Shown here: positions 20,540-33,700 of the stretch, piece after piece
Numbering within the stretch: the first letter of the stretch is position 1
Layout: the number at the start of each line of letters is the position of its first letter
Assembly (NCBI GenBank): GCA_963691655.1
Contig: OY829326.1
Coordinates: 37,847,989 to 37,911,988 of the forward strand
Reading direction: 5' to 3'
Source: Toxonevra muliebris
Taxonomy: Eukaryota > Arthropoda > Insecta > Diptera > Pallopteridae
Length of the DNA stretch: 64,000 bases
The notes under the pieces: model-generated
Told to the model about the DNA's origin: nothing
The model's input: only the letters and a program-made list of their open reading frames with translations
Databases searched by the model: none
Translations under genes and position numbers: made by a program

Positions 20540-23107
20540 GTGAGTCCAGCTAATTGATTTTTTGTAGTATGAAAATGCACTAACAATTGCAAAATTTATT
20601 CGCTTATTTACACATTTTTCGCCTGATCGATTTTTAAATGCATATGGTTCGAAGTATGTTTCTTGTGGCGCAACAACTCCCTCTGCCACCACTATTCACT
20701 ACTGCTTTAATGCATGCAGTCGCCAGTCAGCCAGTCCTTCGGTTTTTAAGTTAAGCCTTCGTGTAGACACTACCGGTGCTTGCTTGCTAATCATTCCCAT
20801 TTCCACTCCACTTCGTTCATTACGTGTTCAAAGTTTTAAATTGCCTAAAACTACAAAAATGTTATAGGCTTTTTGGCTTTATGCTTTTATAACTGCTGGG
20901 TGTGTCATTGTTGTCGATGGTGAGGTCAGGAATTTAATATCAAATTTTCGTTAACTTTGCAAATTAGACAATTTTACTTTGTACCTACGATAAAAATTTA
21001 ACCTTTCTTTTTTCTTTCATATTTAAAATTTAATATTCGCCTTTAACCGTCTTCAGTGCCACATCCTTTTTAAACTGATTGGCCAAATCGACTATTACGC
21101 AGCAATATTTGGTAGCCGCATCAAATGCCCACACAAATGCAAGATTTAATTAACATGATGAATATCACTTAAGACATGCTAAACAAGACAAAAAAAAGAA
21201 GATAATTTTTATCTACAAAATTTAATCCTTTGCACAAAAATTTGTATTCTTATCAAAAGAAATAAGATAAATTCAAAGCAAAACGTTTTCTTTCGCCAAT
21301 ATTCAAACATTACAACAGAAAGTGCACATATCTTTAGCCATTAAAAGCTGGAATGTTGTAGCAACTAAAGATCTTAAATATATTAGTTCTTATTGATCCA
21401 TGGCCGATCAATAAATCCTGTGCATACAAATTGGACTTAACATTGCAAAACTGAATACACTACTTTCCACGCATGGAAAATATTTTGCTTTTGTGTAATT
21501 AGCGAAATTGATTCAAATAATAAAATATATATAAAAAATCCCCTTATCACCATTTGCAATAGATTAAGTGGTGACTGTAAATATAAATAATTTATCAATC
21601 GCTTATGTACTTTGATCTGATGTTATCGACCTATTACAAAAGATAATAATTTTTTCTATATATCGTTAACATCCATATTGCATTAATTCAAGAAAAAAAA
21701 TCTATAAATTTTATAGCATTATTTATTTAAGTCTAAATCGACGAAGGTATGTACATATTTATTTAAAATACGTTTATTTATAATCAAATAAACATTAGTT
21801 TAGTTAAACTAAAGTTTAAACAATGAAGTTTATTGAAATTGCAAAAGAAATGAGTTCCAACTAAGTTTTCTATTAAGTGAATGTTTATCACCAAAGATAA
21901 TAAAATTTAAAAAAATGGATGCGTGCCATTCGAAATATAATATTTAAAAACTTGCACTCATAGGAACCTACTCTACCGTACTTGGCATAAACTACTCACA
22001 TTTTTCTGTTTGAAATTATACTTATTTTAAATGCCCTAATTCTAGGCGTGACAATTTTTTAATTGAAGTCATTCCAGAAATGTTCTAAAATAGTTTAAAT
22101 TATTTGACCTATTTCTTATTTGAGTACCAATTACCCACATTTTTTATTACTCAAAAGCTTGGCATAGTAATAAATAATGAAATAAAAACAATTTATATTT
22201 TGGATTTTATCCAAACATTTGTTGTGTTTTTTCTAAATGAATATTTCAAAATTTCAAATGTTATCTTCTTTGTTCTAAGAAAAAAAATTTGCGAAATATG
22301 TTGAATTTTTATTTTTAAATTATTTGTTTTTTTCATGCCAAACAAAAAAAAATATGAAAAATTATTCATTTGTTTATTTGTATTTGTCAAGATATAACGC
22401 CTAAATGGTTAATGTGTAAACTTTTGTACTAGAAAACTTTGATTCTGGATATGATAAATTAAAATAAATGGAAGAAATATGTCTTATTTTTATTTTCAAA
22501 TGCTAATGAACATAACCATGCTCATTTGAGTAACGTAGTTGTGGGTTAAAACTTTAATTTATAAAGGATCGGAATTACTTCTGAAACAAAGATATTTTCA
22601 TAGTTATAATTATCGTTTCTTTCAAATGAAATTATTGGAAACCTTATTTTTCGCGTTCCGTACTCCTGTACATGAAACTATTTGCGTACTGACAAATTTT
22701 CTTATTGGAAAACGCAAATAAATCAAATTCTAAAAAATAAGGGAAATGTCAACAAAAAGACTTTGAACAGCTGAAAAATGCAGTGAGAAAAATAAAATGG
22801 TGTACGAAAAATTCTTTAAAAAATAGTTTGATCTAGAATTTTTTTGTATATATTGAATTTGAAGCCTTCACGTGAAAAGCTAAGAGAATTGATCAAAATA
22901 TATTCGTAGTTCAAGTACTTGCAAATCCAACACAATAGACGTGTTACTAACTCGATAAATTTTTATTTTTTAGCTAATTACTTTAAGAGTGGCTGGGTGA
23001 AAAACGGCTTAATTCGAAAGGCGAAGTGAAAGGCATTTTTTTTTCTTCGAAGTTTGCCAGTCCCAGTCAAGAAGTGATGTTCAGAAAAATATATATTTTT
23101 GATTTTT
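20540..23107. other. Spacer or intron, AT-rich
   Basis: No gene is supported. A GC-balanced patch at 20650-20850 follows the candidate leader exon. A protein-like minus-strand frame at 21030-21140 lacks a usable acceptor and is discussed under rejected items. The rest is AT-rich with no motifs I recognise. Confidence 0.35.
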
Positions 23108-23185
23108 GAACGTGTCAAGCATCGAACATGGGCCCTCTGCGTAGCATTCCAGTACGGTAACCACTACACTACGGCGTCCATTGGG
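23108..23185 (-). repeat. tRNA-derived sequence (SINE head or tRNA pseudogene)
   Basis: The minus strand carries both internal pol III promoter elements: A box TAGTGTAGTGG (plus 23161-23171) and B box GTTCGATGC (plus 23119-23127), about 30 nt apart as in a tRNA. Between them it reads CTGGAATGCTACGCAGAGGG. The anticodon and acceptor stems do not pair well, so it is not a functional tRNA. A related sequence lies at 59845-59899. The shared block suggests a tRNA-derived SINE family; an A-rich run on the minus strand near 23037-23047 may be a tail. Confidence 0.55.
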
Positions 23186-26100
23186 TTAACACTAAAAAAA
23201 TAGTGATAAAAGTAAAATAAAATTGTTGCAATAGACACCTTTGTATATACAATTTCTTGAAGTGTATACAGTATTTGGCGTTCTATGTAAAATTCTCTTA
23301 GAATTCGTTTTAAGGGGAACTCCCCCAGCTTATAAAACACTTAACCATATACATACATACATAGTGATTAAATAAATTTTTTGCGTTGTTGAAATGGGAA
23401 TACAATACATTTTTTAAATACATCCATTCCTTAGTATTCACGGTTTTAAACATAACACAAATTTTCGTTTTGCTTGGTTTTCATAGAATGCAATCGTTTT
23501 TATTCATGTCCTCTAACCCATAATGAAATTTGTATGCCACTTTCAACTAAAATTCGGGCTCGAAAAAATAATGATATGGAGAAAAATGTTTGCAAAATCT
23601 TTTGCTCATTTTTATGAAAATCATTTACGGTATTCACAAGCTGTCGTATGTTGTCGTATAATTTTGTATGAAAAATTAGAGAATATATAAAAAATGAGTG
23701 AATACAACGCTGAATAATACACCTTGTGAATACCCTATATGTAAATGTTTACCACTTATATCTTATTATAATAATAAAAATAAATAGGCTTGATTTGCTA
23801 ATACTTAATTAACAACGAATCATTAAAGAGCCAAAATCAAAAGAGTGTATGGGCGCTTTCTCCATGAACACACGAGCGGGTAAAATTCGCCTCAAATGTC
23901 AAAATCAGACGAATGTAAAAATATTTGTTGCTATTTCTGAGTCACCGAATTACATTTGGCACAAACTTTAAAATCTTGAAAAAGTTAATCCCCATTGCAG
24001 CAAGTCAAGTCGACTTGCGAAGTTTAAATGGAGACACAATGAGTTTGAAAAACTTTTTAAAAATACAAAAATTTAAATAAAAGTAATTTGCCATATTTAC
24101 TTTAAAAGATTATTGCATCATTTAGGTTGCAAGCTACTGTTGATAGATCAAACGACCTGATAATTTTTATTTAAGTATATATGAATTAAATATTATATAC
24201 ATACAAACATAATGAAGTATAGAAACTCTTAAAACAATTTGAAGAAAATAGAATACCATTGCGTAATATTACCTTGAATATTTTTTAAGACTGAGTCGTA
24301 AGTTTTATCCTGTAATCTAATTAAGTTGACCTGGCTATGGATGTATAATTGTAAAATAATATAAAATGTGTTTAATGCCCTAAAAATGGTTATACTGAAA
24401 TCGTCAGACAAAACTTATGTAAACAATATTGCTGCATCCTCTTTCAAATACACAAAAAAAAAGTAAACGCGCTGAATCATGCAAATATAATTTGGAATCC
24501 ATCTAAGATTTTTATGCAGAACATGTCGCTCTTTTGCTGCAAGACTCATAACGTAAAAACACAAACTCACATTTAAAGTTTTCTATGAACTATCCACTCG
24601 GTATAACGCAATAACGATAAATACTCTTCTCACGAGAAAAGTTAAAAAAAAAAACAAAACTTTATGAGTTTTTACACAAAGAAGACTAATGGGAACTTGC
24701 AAGTAACCAGTTGATCGACTGTTCTGACAGTTAATTTTAAGCGGAAAAAATATTATGGTTGTGACTTTTTGTAAATGTGTTAAAATTAATAAAATGGAAC
24801 CATCCATAATTGAAGTCAATTGTTCTCCAAAGACCGATATTTCCTTTTTCGCTTATTTTAATTCGCCGCTGAAAATTCTTGCAAGTAGAAATGCACTTTC
24901 AATTACTTTTTTCTCTGACATTTTGAGCTCTCGTTTTTCTCTCTCGTTACAAGTTTTTCGAATACGTGAACACTTTACCAGTAAAAATTATTAACGATTT
25001 GTAAAAAGTTTTTGTACGTGAACTGACCTAATATAAAACATTTAATAACAGTTTTTTCTGTATATTTATTTATTTATTTTATGTTCATCTCAATATTAAT
25101 TATATCAATTATACACATTTTGGTGTATAATTTTTTTTGTTGGCTTTTGACAGTCTTGGAGCAAACAAGCGAAATGCAACACAAATTTATGGTTCAATAC
25201 ACATGAGTGAGGATGAGAAAATAAGTACATAAACATAAATCTGTAATAAAACGACGACAACTAATAATAATAAAAACAAAAGAAAAATTATATCAATTTC
25301 TGACCAAAACCCAAGTATGCATAGAATCCAGACGACTAATAAAAAAACATTACAAATTGTTGACTTCTGTTACACAGTACAGTACACACCGAGATAAATA
25401 TGTGGGTATATATATTGAATCATATTGATATTTGAAGTTTTATTTACAATAATAGCAAATTGCCATAGTTAAATTGATTATATGAATAAAACAGTAAATA
25501 AATACTGATTCATTAATATCGTCGGATGACAAACAATTGTAATATTTGAACTAAATAAATTAAAACTTTCGTGCGAAATAAATTTAAGATCAAAATAAAA
25601 ATGATGTTTTTAAGAAGTTGAGTTTAACCCAATTTCAGATTTCGTCATTTGGCGAAAAATTAAGCGCATTCGTAGTTTTGTTGATAGTCAACCGATGATT
25701 TCTTACATATGCGTATTTTAATCATAGACGTCATGTCGTGTGCCCCATAAGGGCTTGACGTGGTTATTCCGCAAACTAACATCTTACATCGTCTCTATTA
25801 TACCTAGTTTCAAAAGATTGGAATTTAAAGTGGACGTTTTAACTAAATTTTCACTCATAAATATAGTAGCTGTGCATACATTCTTCCCATAGATTGATTA
25901 TAGAAAAATATATATGACACAAAATTTAGAATGTAGCGTTCCGAAAAACCAACCAGACAAACATTAAAACAAAATTGTATATTGCAATTAAATTATTTTT
26001 GAAAGATTTATTTTAGTATTGCAATTTGCATTGCATCTAAGGAAACAGCAACTGCAAGACAATTTCGAGAACAGAATGTGTGTAGTGTTACAACAACAAT

Positions 26101-26368
26101 ATATCTATATATTCGTTTTGGGAATGAGCGTGCAAAATGAAATTGCATCTTTTTCTATATGTATCTGATGGATACCACTAGTACTTGTGCTGCTGCTGAT
26201 GATGATGCTTTAAGTTTTGTTGTACTCATTGATTTCTTTGTACGTACTTTCTTGGTTTTGCTATTGTGGTTGTTGTTAATGCTTTGTTTTTTTTATTTTT
26301 ATTTTTTTCTCCCCTTTTGGATACTTGATTACGCAGCAGATGAGCTAATGTTTAAATTACTTATACGA
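23186..26368. other. AT-rich spacer; right part possible 3' UTR
   Basis: No gene is recognised. Several TTTATT runs at 25065-25080 would be AATAAA signals on the minus strand and could end the transcript of the candidate exon at 26369-26439. The plus-strand frame at 26159-26443 overlaps that exon and encodes a low-complexity hydrophobic run, which I take as its shadow. Confidence 0.3.
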
Positions 26369-26439
26369 TTACTTGGTGACTGCCACTTCAGTTGCTTCTA
26401 CTTTTGCTGCAGCAGGGTCAAGAACCCTGATGGATGTAG
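26369..26439 (-). CDS. Candidate last coding exon of an unidentified minus-strand gene
   Basis: On the minus strand a strong acceptor (ctcttctctttttttag, ending at plus 26440) precedes a 50% GC stretch in about 30% GC surroundings. After two bases of a split codon it encodes 22 residues, TSIRVLDPAAAKVEATEVAV followed by TK, then TAA. The Ala/Val/Glu-rich composition with third-position GC is coding-like. The other frames close within 5-13 codons. I do not recognise the protein and found no upstream exon with matching phase. A gene on this strand would lie between Usp47 and DnaJ-1 or within a Usp47 leader intron. Only 22 codons support it. Confidence 0.33.
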
Positions 26440-27303
26440 CTAAAAAAAGAGAAGAGTGTATAGCATACTGCAATTTTATATATGCATATGTAGGTACAAA
26501 TTCCGTGTTATATACGGAGTAATGTGCGTACGATGCGTTATTTTATTGCTTTTTCGTGCGCCTCTTTTCGCAGAGACAATTAAATGATAAGTACATGAAG
26601 GCGCTTGTAATGTTAAATGTGTTTGCTATACATGAATTACGGGAAAAATATTAAATCTAAATATTTAATAAGTAAAATAAAAAAGTTTGACAAATAACAT
26701 ATATCAGAATAAAAAATGTCTTCATTTTTTTTTCGTTTATATATCTCTAAAACTAAATGTACTTCAGAAAATTTCAATTTAGTTTCGGAATTACAATTCG
26801 ATTTCAAGTCATTCCAAAATGATTTCATAATTTTCTACTTCAGAAAACTCCAAATCGATTTCAGATTATTTCAAGCGTATGTACTTCAGAATATTTCATT
26901 TTAAATTCAAATATTCCTAATACGCTTTACAAAACTCTGAATTAATGTAAAATGTTCCCCAAATCTATTTCAGAATATTTCATTTGCACCAAGACGTATT
27001 TAATAAGGTGGATTCATCTCAGAGAGCAAATGCTATAGTTTCAAAAATAGCTGTTAAATATCAAAATTGCATAGTAATAATTTATTTCGGCACTACAGGC
27101 TTCGTTATTTGCATTGCTTAGACCAGAGTTTCTCAAACTATAGTGCGCGTACCACCAGTGGTACGTAAGGCCTGCAAATATGGTACGCTAGCAAATAATA
27201 GACGCACAAACGAAATAAGGGGCCGTTCACATATTACGGAACGCATTTTTTGACCCCTCCCCCCTGGTCGTAACACATCGTAACAAAAAGCATTTCAAAC
27301 ACA

Positions 27304-27480
27304 TTCAAGTACATTTTCAAATACGTCAACAAAGGCAGTGACATGGCTGTGTTTGGTATTGTTGAATCGGATGCAAATCACGAAGTGACGCGCTACCAAT
27401 TAGGGTGGTACGTCAGTTACAACGAGGCAATTTGGAGAATTTTTTCATTTCCGATACACGAACGACACCCGGCTGTTTGG
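27304..27480 (+). pseudogene. Helitron Rep/helicase fragment
   Basis: The frame starting at 27304 reads FKYIFKYVNKGSDMAVFGIV, then continues YQLGWYVSYNEAIWRIFSF and PIHERHPAVW before homology fades. Helitron proteins carry the same run (KYxNKGSDMAVF, then RYxSxNEAxWRIxxFxIHERHPAV). YIFKYVNK fits the Rep motif YxxKYxxK that holds the two catalytic tyrosines of this rolling-circle family. The upstream HUH motif and the downstream helicase are missing. The frame remains open to 27597, but beyond HERHPAVW it does not look like Helitron. Truncated and non-functional. Confidence 0.8.
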
Positions 27481-27631
27481 CTGTATTCATACTTAAAATT
27501 CTATTTGTTAAAAAATAAATTTAAATTACACCAAATATTAGACGTTTTAGAAGGATGTAGTAATGACGAGGAAGGTGTAGCCCATCAAGAGGAATAGATA
27601 TATATATTTTTCAATTCAATTGTGATTCTAA

Positions 27632-28094
27632 GCCATCAAACCTGGGCCGGGAGTTGATTGTAAGCTTATTTTCACTGACGGCTCCAGAACAGAATTCGGT
27701 TCGGGTTCTGTGGTCTTCATTGAAAATGATAGAGTGCACCTTCACTTCTCTCTTGGGTTGTATGCTTCTGTGTTTCAATCAGAAATTTTTACTATCATCA
27801 AGACAATGGACCATGTCATTGATAATGGTTGGAGAGAAGGGAGTATCTGTGTATTTAGTGACAGTCAGGCTGCGCTTAAATTCTTGCTTAATCCTCTAAC
27901 CACGTCTGGTAATGCATTGTAAATCCAGGCTTGATTGTGTTGGAAAACACAATAGTCTGCTGTTGATATGGGTTCCTGGACACTCAGGAATTTCAGGAAA
28001 TGAATCTGCTGACCTTCTGCCCAGAAAGAGTTCGGAAACTGGTTTCCTGGGCCCAGAACCTGTACTCTCTTTGCCGTTTTCAGCCATCAACTAA
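27632..28094 (+). pseudogene. Non-LTR retrotransposon RNase H domain fragment
   Basis: From 27632 the frame reads AIKPGPGVDCKLIFTDGSRT, then VFQSEIF and VFSDSQAALKFLL; after a frameshift near 27905 it continues LLLIWVPGHSGISGNESADL and later GPEPVL. These are the ordered RNase H signatures of LINE ORF2 proteins of the I/LOA/R1-like groups: Asp in TDGS, Glu in SEIF, Asp in SDSQAA, and the WVPGHSGxxGNExAD block. All four acidic catalytic positions are present despite the frameshift. The reverse transcriptase and the 3' zinc knuckle are absent here, although a matching 3' end exists at 48.5 kb. Confidence 0.88.
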
Positions 28095-28403
28095 TTTTCA
28101 GGAATTTAAAGAGCCATTAAATATTTTGTCCATATTTGGCGACCTGCATATGACTTTGACTGCGCCTCTGTCAAAAGACTAAGTCAAACTGTAGTCATGA
28201 AATTGTTATAACGTTGATAGTTCGGTTTTCCGAAATTTAGATTTTTCTCAACACTTCTAAAACAATTTTTTTTCATGCGTGTTATTGAAGCTTGTAGAAG
28301 TGAAGCAAAGCAACATTTTTAAAAATGAACAATCGAACGATTTTGATTCGCATTGTATATAAAAGGTACTCGAAAAAAAAGCTTGAGAACCGCTGGCTTA
28401 GCC

Positions 28404-29684
28404 CATGAATTCTTTCTGAGTTATACTGTCAAACCAAAAATCATTTCGTGATAACAATTTATATAAAAACCACTACGTTCAGCGGTCTCACTTCATAGTT
28501 GTTTGAGAGTTAAGCTTAGTTTTCCTCCCAGATGCGCCTACCTCATTATTCTGCCACGGTTTTGACACTAGAACATTTGGCACTTGAAATAAGAAAAGAG
28601 ATGGTTTCACCCTTCAAATATTCCAAATAATATCCAGAAAACTTAATTTGTGTTTCGAAAATTTGGAAAAATGTGCTTCAAATAGAATTATTTATAATTA
28701 AATTTATTTTTATTAAGTTCAAATGAAATTTTCTTTAGTATATTCAAAATCTTCTAAAATACAAATGAATGACAAATGATCGAATTGAAATATTGTGAAG
28801 TACATTAGATTATTCTGAAATTCAAATGAATAATTTTAAAATTCATTTAAGATATTATAAAATAGTAAATTTCTAAAGTACTGTTGTGATACAATACAAT
28901 AAGCTAGAATAGTTAACAATAGCTTCCTTCAAAATACAGAAAGAGGATGTTAAACAACATTAGAATTACAAAAAATGCCAACCGCTTTTTGTGTTATCAA
29001 TAATAAACTTGTCTAAAAGACCTTTACTTTTTATTTATTTTTTATTTATACATAAATATATGTAAAAGAAAGATTTTGAAAAGTCTTAGAATCGTCTCAT
29101 ATTATTTTGTCAGAGAACATGTTTCTGGTTCCTCGTTTTTAAAATATCAGTACATTTTTTCTTTAAATTCAATTGATTCTACAAGCATACATACATAGAT
29201 GCATACAACTTTTATAAAGACTGAATATAAAATTTTTCTACATCAATTCAAGAAACTAACTCAATGGTTTTAAAGAAATTCAATGAATCAAATAGAGACT
29301 CATACAAAGTATTCAAACATTAAATCAATTTAGATTAAATTTTGCATAAAATTTATTTCGCTTAGAGAAAAATAAAAATTTCTTTAAAGTTTTCATCGTT
29401 TTTGTTTATTTTTTTTTTTATTTCCTAACTGCAATTTACGTATTCGTGGCTGAAATAAAAATCAACCGAAAAAAAAAAAAAAATTTAAATTCAAAAATAA
29501 ACATTGACGAAAATAACATAAAAAAGGAACTATTTTAGAAGCAAAAAAAAAAATTAAAAAAATAATACAAAAAACATGCGAGTTTAAACATAAAATCTAC
29601 ACACATTGATCGAATAAATGTATCTTAAAGATAGAAAGATACAGAAAAAAGCAAAAATGTTTGTGTAGAGTTCTCAGCTCTCTC
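28404..29684. other. AT-rich spacer
   Basis: No gene, inverted repeat or tandem array was recognised. A-rich runs are common near 29460-29580. Confidence 0.4.
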
Positions 29685-30719
29685 AGTTCTTTGTAGCAGT
29701 AGCCAGCAGCAGTGTTAAAAAATTTTGAAAAACTAAAAATCACATTTAGAAACTACACAGCGAGCGGTGAACTGAACACGCTCGCTCGGAATTCGGAATT
29801 TTCAGCTTCCTTTCCTACGTGCGCACACACAAGTGTCGGATCGCTTTGAAGCGGATGAGCGAATTTCGTGCGCGAGTTGTAACTTATTGCGTTCGCTGCT
29901 CCAAAAGGCTAGCGAAAAAAACGCTTAAAAATCACTTGAGAGCCAACACTACCTCTTTATTAATCCACAGTTGGAATGTGTGTTGAAATTTCAGACATAA
30001 AAAGTGTGTGTAAATAGAATTATTCTTCAATCAAGATATAGAAGGTGAACAATGTGAATTGATGAAAACAAAATTATTTGTAGCTCTTTCGTAATCAGTC
30101 AAAAAAAAAAGAAGAAAATATTGCAGTGAGTTGCGACAAAAAAAAAATCATACATGGAAATTAATACAATTTCTTTTTATGATTTTTTTCTTCAATTGCA
30201 ATTGTTGCGTGCAAATAAATTTTATATGTTTGTATAAAAATTCTATAACAAATAATTTTTACTTATAAAATTAAAAATCGTTTTAAAAATAGCATGAAAA
30301 ATTGTGCTCCCGTTGAAAATTGTGTTGCTTTTTGCTGTTTAAATATAATAAAAATTTCGTCTGAAAAAAGTAATAAAAAAATACACCTATGATGAATTTT
30401 AAACATTCTATTCATTTTGAAAAGAATTCGCTTGAAATTATTTTCGTTAAATTTATTAAATTAAAAAACTGAAAAGAATTAAATAATCTTTGTGAAACAT
30501 TCATTCATTTGAAAGAAACATAAAAGTCTTAAATAATATATACAATACAAATACATATGCATACATATAATCGCATTTTCATACACATATACGCAACTAT
30601 TGAATAGAAATTGAAAATAAATTCAAGGAAAGAAAAGGAGGCGACGATTGCCAGCCATCATCATCGTCATCGTCAACAGCATTATCGTCATTCGCCCGCG
30701 AAAAAACGCACACGAGAAA
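29685..30719 (+). other. Second candidate 5' leader exon (possibly of Usp47)
   Basis: A TCAGTT initiator-like site (29683-29688) opens a stretch with CpG-containing, GC-richer DNA (29760-29920), followed by A-rich leader-like sequence and a strong donor, CGAGAAA|GTGAGT (30719/30720). No long ORF is conserved. It fits a promoter and non-coding first exon whose next exon would be Usp47 at 41467. No TATA box or convincing downstream element is seen. With the candidate at 20083 this could mean alternative promoters, or one or both may be wrong. Confidence 0.3.
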
Positions 30720-33700
30720 GTGAGTTTAAATGCTACTCGTTTGCCAGCGTTCGCTTGATTCACTCACTGTCTCCTCCGCTACCACTAACATCAGCAAAAA
30801 TCACCACCGACATTGTCGCACTGAAACAAAAATATCGGACACTTTAGATTTGAGTTTATTGAAAGCAAAACGTCGCATTTACATTTTATGCGAGACTGAT
30901 AAAAATGAGAAAAACTGTTTTGAAAAGGCAACTTTATGCAAGTGTAACTCGATTATATTCCCTCTAAAGCATAGTTTGAAAATAAGCGTTTAAGAGTTGA
31001 AACGGCTTCAGATATGCTGCAACTTAGGACTTCACTTTTTTTGTTTTTGTTGAAAAGCGAACATGCGACGTTTTGCTTTTAATAGATTAATTTAACTTGT
31101 TATTTTTAGATAAACATGTACAGAATATTTTTTATGATGGTATACCACTTAATTTTGCACTAAATTTAATTTTTTAATTTTTGTTTTGATTTATTTATGT
31201 GTGTTTTTTAGGAAAAAAAAAAGAAAAAAACATTTTTAATTATTAATTAATTTATATTTTGCAAAACTTAATCGAAAAGTTGAAGAAATGCTTATTGATT
31301 TCTAAAACTGAATTTTTAGTTGATTTTGGTAGAGCATGCAAATTCCTTTATCTTTACCCAAGCTTTAAATTTTGTTTTGAAATTTTATAAACAGTAATCG
31401 CATTTTTTTTTATATAAAGAGGGTTCCTTTATAATTAATTGCTTTATCTAGCAAATAGTGTTGAATTTAGTGCACTGTAGACCCAGTGTGGCCTGCCGTT
31501 TTGCAAACGAGCCTTACATCTTCTTGAACTGTTGTTTATGGGCTTAATGTTGAGGTATGTATGTATGCTCAGTCAATTTTGCTTTAATTGCAATAATCAC
31601 ATTTTGTGAATCCTCAATACAAAATACTGTGAAGCCTCATAGGTGTCAAACCCTGCCTGAGTAGAATCCAAGGAATAATATTCAAGGAAAACAATTTGCC
31701 TATTTTTGTAAACAGAATTCCAATTATATATCAAATATGTGGTGATGTGTACACTGCCGGAACAGATCATGCTCAAAAATTATAACGACTGTAAAATCAC
31801 GGTAAACATTATACGAGACTGAGATGTAGAGCCCAGTTTTAAAAATTGTTGACAGCCGCTATGCTAAACCCACTCTGGTATTGACAGGCTATGGGAGCAA
31901 TATTCCAACCGGAGGCGAGTTGAATTTTCACTACTCAATGCTAAACTCGCTAAATGTGAATTTTTTTATTTCTAACTTTTACAGGATTTTCAGAAGTAAT
32001 GTCTTGAACTAAAAAATAATACATTTATAACATAGAGTGAAACCAGTTATTTTTATTAAGCTTGCAAATAGTAAAAGTAGTAAGAACTAACAGGCAACTA
32101 TATTATATTGTTATTTTTGTATACAAAAAATTATCCGTTGTCAATGAAAACAGCAGAGGATGTTGAACCTTTATATCCTCTTCAACTTTTCTTCCTAGCT
32201 TGTTTAGTTTTCGAGTAATTCAATTTTCCCTATAGGATCCGCATCAAAAATTCAAATAAACAAAGATGCGCGCGCATCCGCAGTACATGCAAAGTACTAA
32301 ATTTGCAATTTCTTAAATATTGAATATCTCGAAAACTATGACATATACAAAAAAATTCTTGAGACCTTTTTTTTTAGGAAATCACTCAAGCTTTTTTTCG
32401 TGGTAAGTAATTTTTTAATATCTCCAACGGTTAACCAGTTATTATTAAAAAAGGCTTTTTTCACCATAGGGGGATTTTTTTTTTTGGGGGGGGGGGGGGG
32501 GGGAGGTCGCTCTGCAACCCGATGACTGATTTTTGTGGTATTTGAATCTATCATGCCCCCACTAACAATTAATGAAGAAAAATCTCAGTTCAGAATTTTT
32601 ATGATGTAAATCTTTATAATGACTGGACTAATTTTTAAGTTATAAATATATCTAACAGACTGTAGTTTTGCAATTCACAATTTATTTTTGATTTCTTCAA
32701 TAATTTTTTATTAATGTTTATTTTATTTCCATATAACATTGGCTCATTTATGCACCATCTGCATATATTTTGGAAAATATGTAATCAAAATATAATTTTC
32801 GGGCTTATTATACTTTACTTAATAAATATGTAGAATTTTTAAATTTAAAATTCTTCCAACTTTATATACAAGTATATTATATATGCATTTAATTAATAAC
32901 AAAAGAGCCAATCATGCAAATTCGTCGTAGATAGACAAATACCAACCCCAGCTACAATAGTTTTTTATATAGAAATGCGGAAGTGTAAATCTTCTCAAAA
33001 TATTTTCTTTTTGTACAATTTTCACTTTCTTCGTTCTTTTTTTTTTTTTTGGTTTATAATTTTCGTTGCGTGTTTCTCTTAATGTGCAAAATTTATTTTA
33101 ACGCCTTCTAACAAAAAACCAACAACAAAACATATATATCGAACACGTTGGCGTTGAATTTTTGCGGTTGCAGATCAAAACGTACGGTGAATATAGGAAT
33201 TGGTTATTGTTGTTTTTGTTCATCTAAAAATAGCTAGCATACAATTTTACTAATGAATCTATTCCATCCCTACATCCCTCCCACTCCACCCATCTCTCCA
33301 TAATTATTGCCAACTAAGAAATTTTAAATTATTTTAACATTAGGAATAATAAAAACTGTATTCATTTTTGTAAACAATTTTTTTTTGTTTTGAGAAAACG
33401 CATAATTTTTTTAAAAATTTTCCTAGCCTTGACTCATAAATTTTTAAAATAAAACTAAAACAACAAAATATTGTATGTTTTCATTAATGTAATTTGGTTG
33501 TTATTGCTGTTTGTTGTTTTGCTTCATTTAATTTTCAATAGTCAATTTTATTCAAAAAAAAAAACTTACAAAAAGTTTTTGTTTCTGTTGTGTTACGCAT
33601 GCATGTAAGAAATTGTGGGTGGGCATTAACGCTCTTAAAATTAAATGTGTTTCATTTAAGCGTGGCATTTACATTTTCTTCGCAACATTTGATGCGTTCT

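Larger units (their letters stand above)
27124..28395. mobile_element. hAT-type element containing pieces of other transposons
   Basis: The left end CAGAGTTTCTCAAAC (27124-27138) and right end GCTTGAGAACCGCTG (28381-28395) are inverted repeats of the CAG-G-TTCTCAA type found in many hAT elements. They are flanked by an 8-bp duplication, GCTTAGAC (27116-27123) and GCTTAGCC (28396-28403), one mismatch apart. Eight-bp duplications are the hAT hallmark. The interior has no hAT transposase. It holds, in order, a GGGCCGTTCACATATTACGG motif (27221-27240) seen in other insect repeats, a Helitron Rep fragment and a LINE RNase H fragment. It is a non-autonomous element that either captured or was hit by these pieces. 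Confidence 0.75.

Noticed and set aside
21030..21140. Minus-strand frame ending DLANQFKKDVALKTVKGEY.
   Set aside because: No AG acceptor lies between the upstream in-frame stop and most of the frame; the only one (GTAATAG) has no pyrimidine tract.
26159..26443. Plus-strand hydrophobic frame resembling a membrane protein.
   Set aside because: Leu/Phe runs come from TTT/CTT-rich DNA, and it overlaps a better-supported minus-strand exon candidate.
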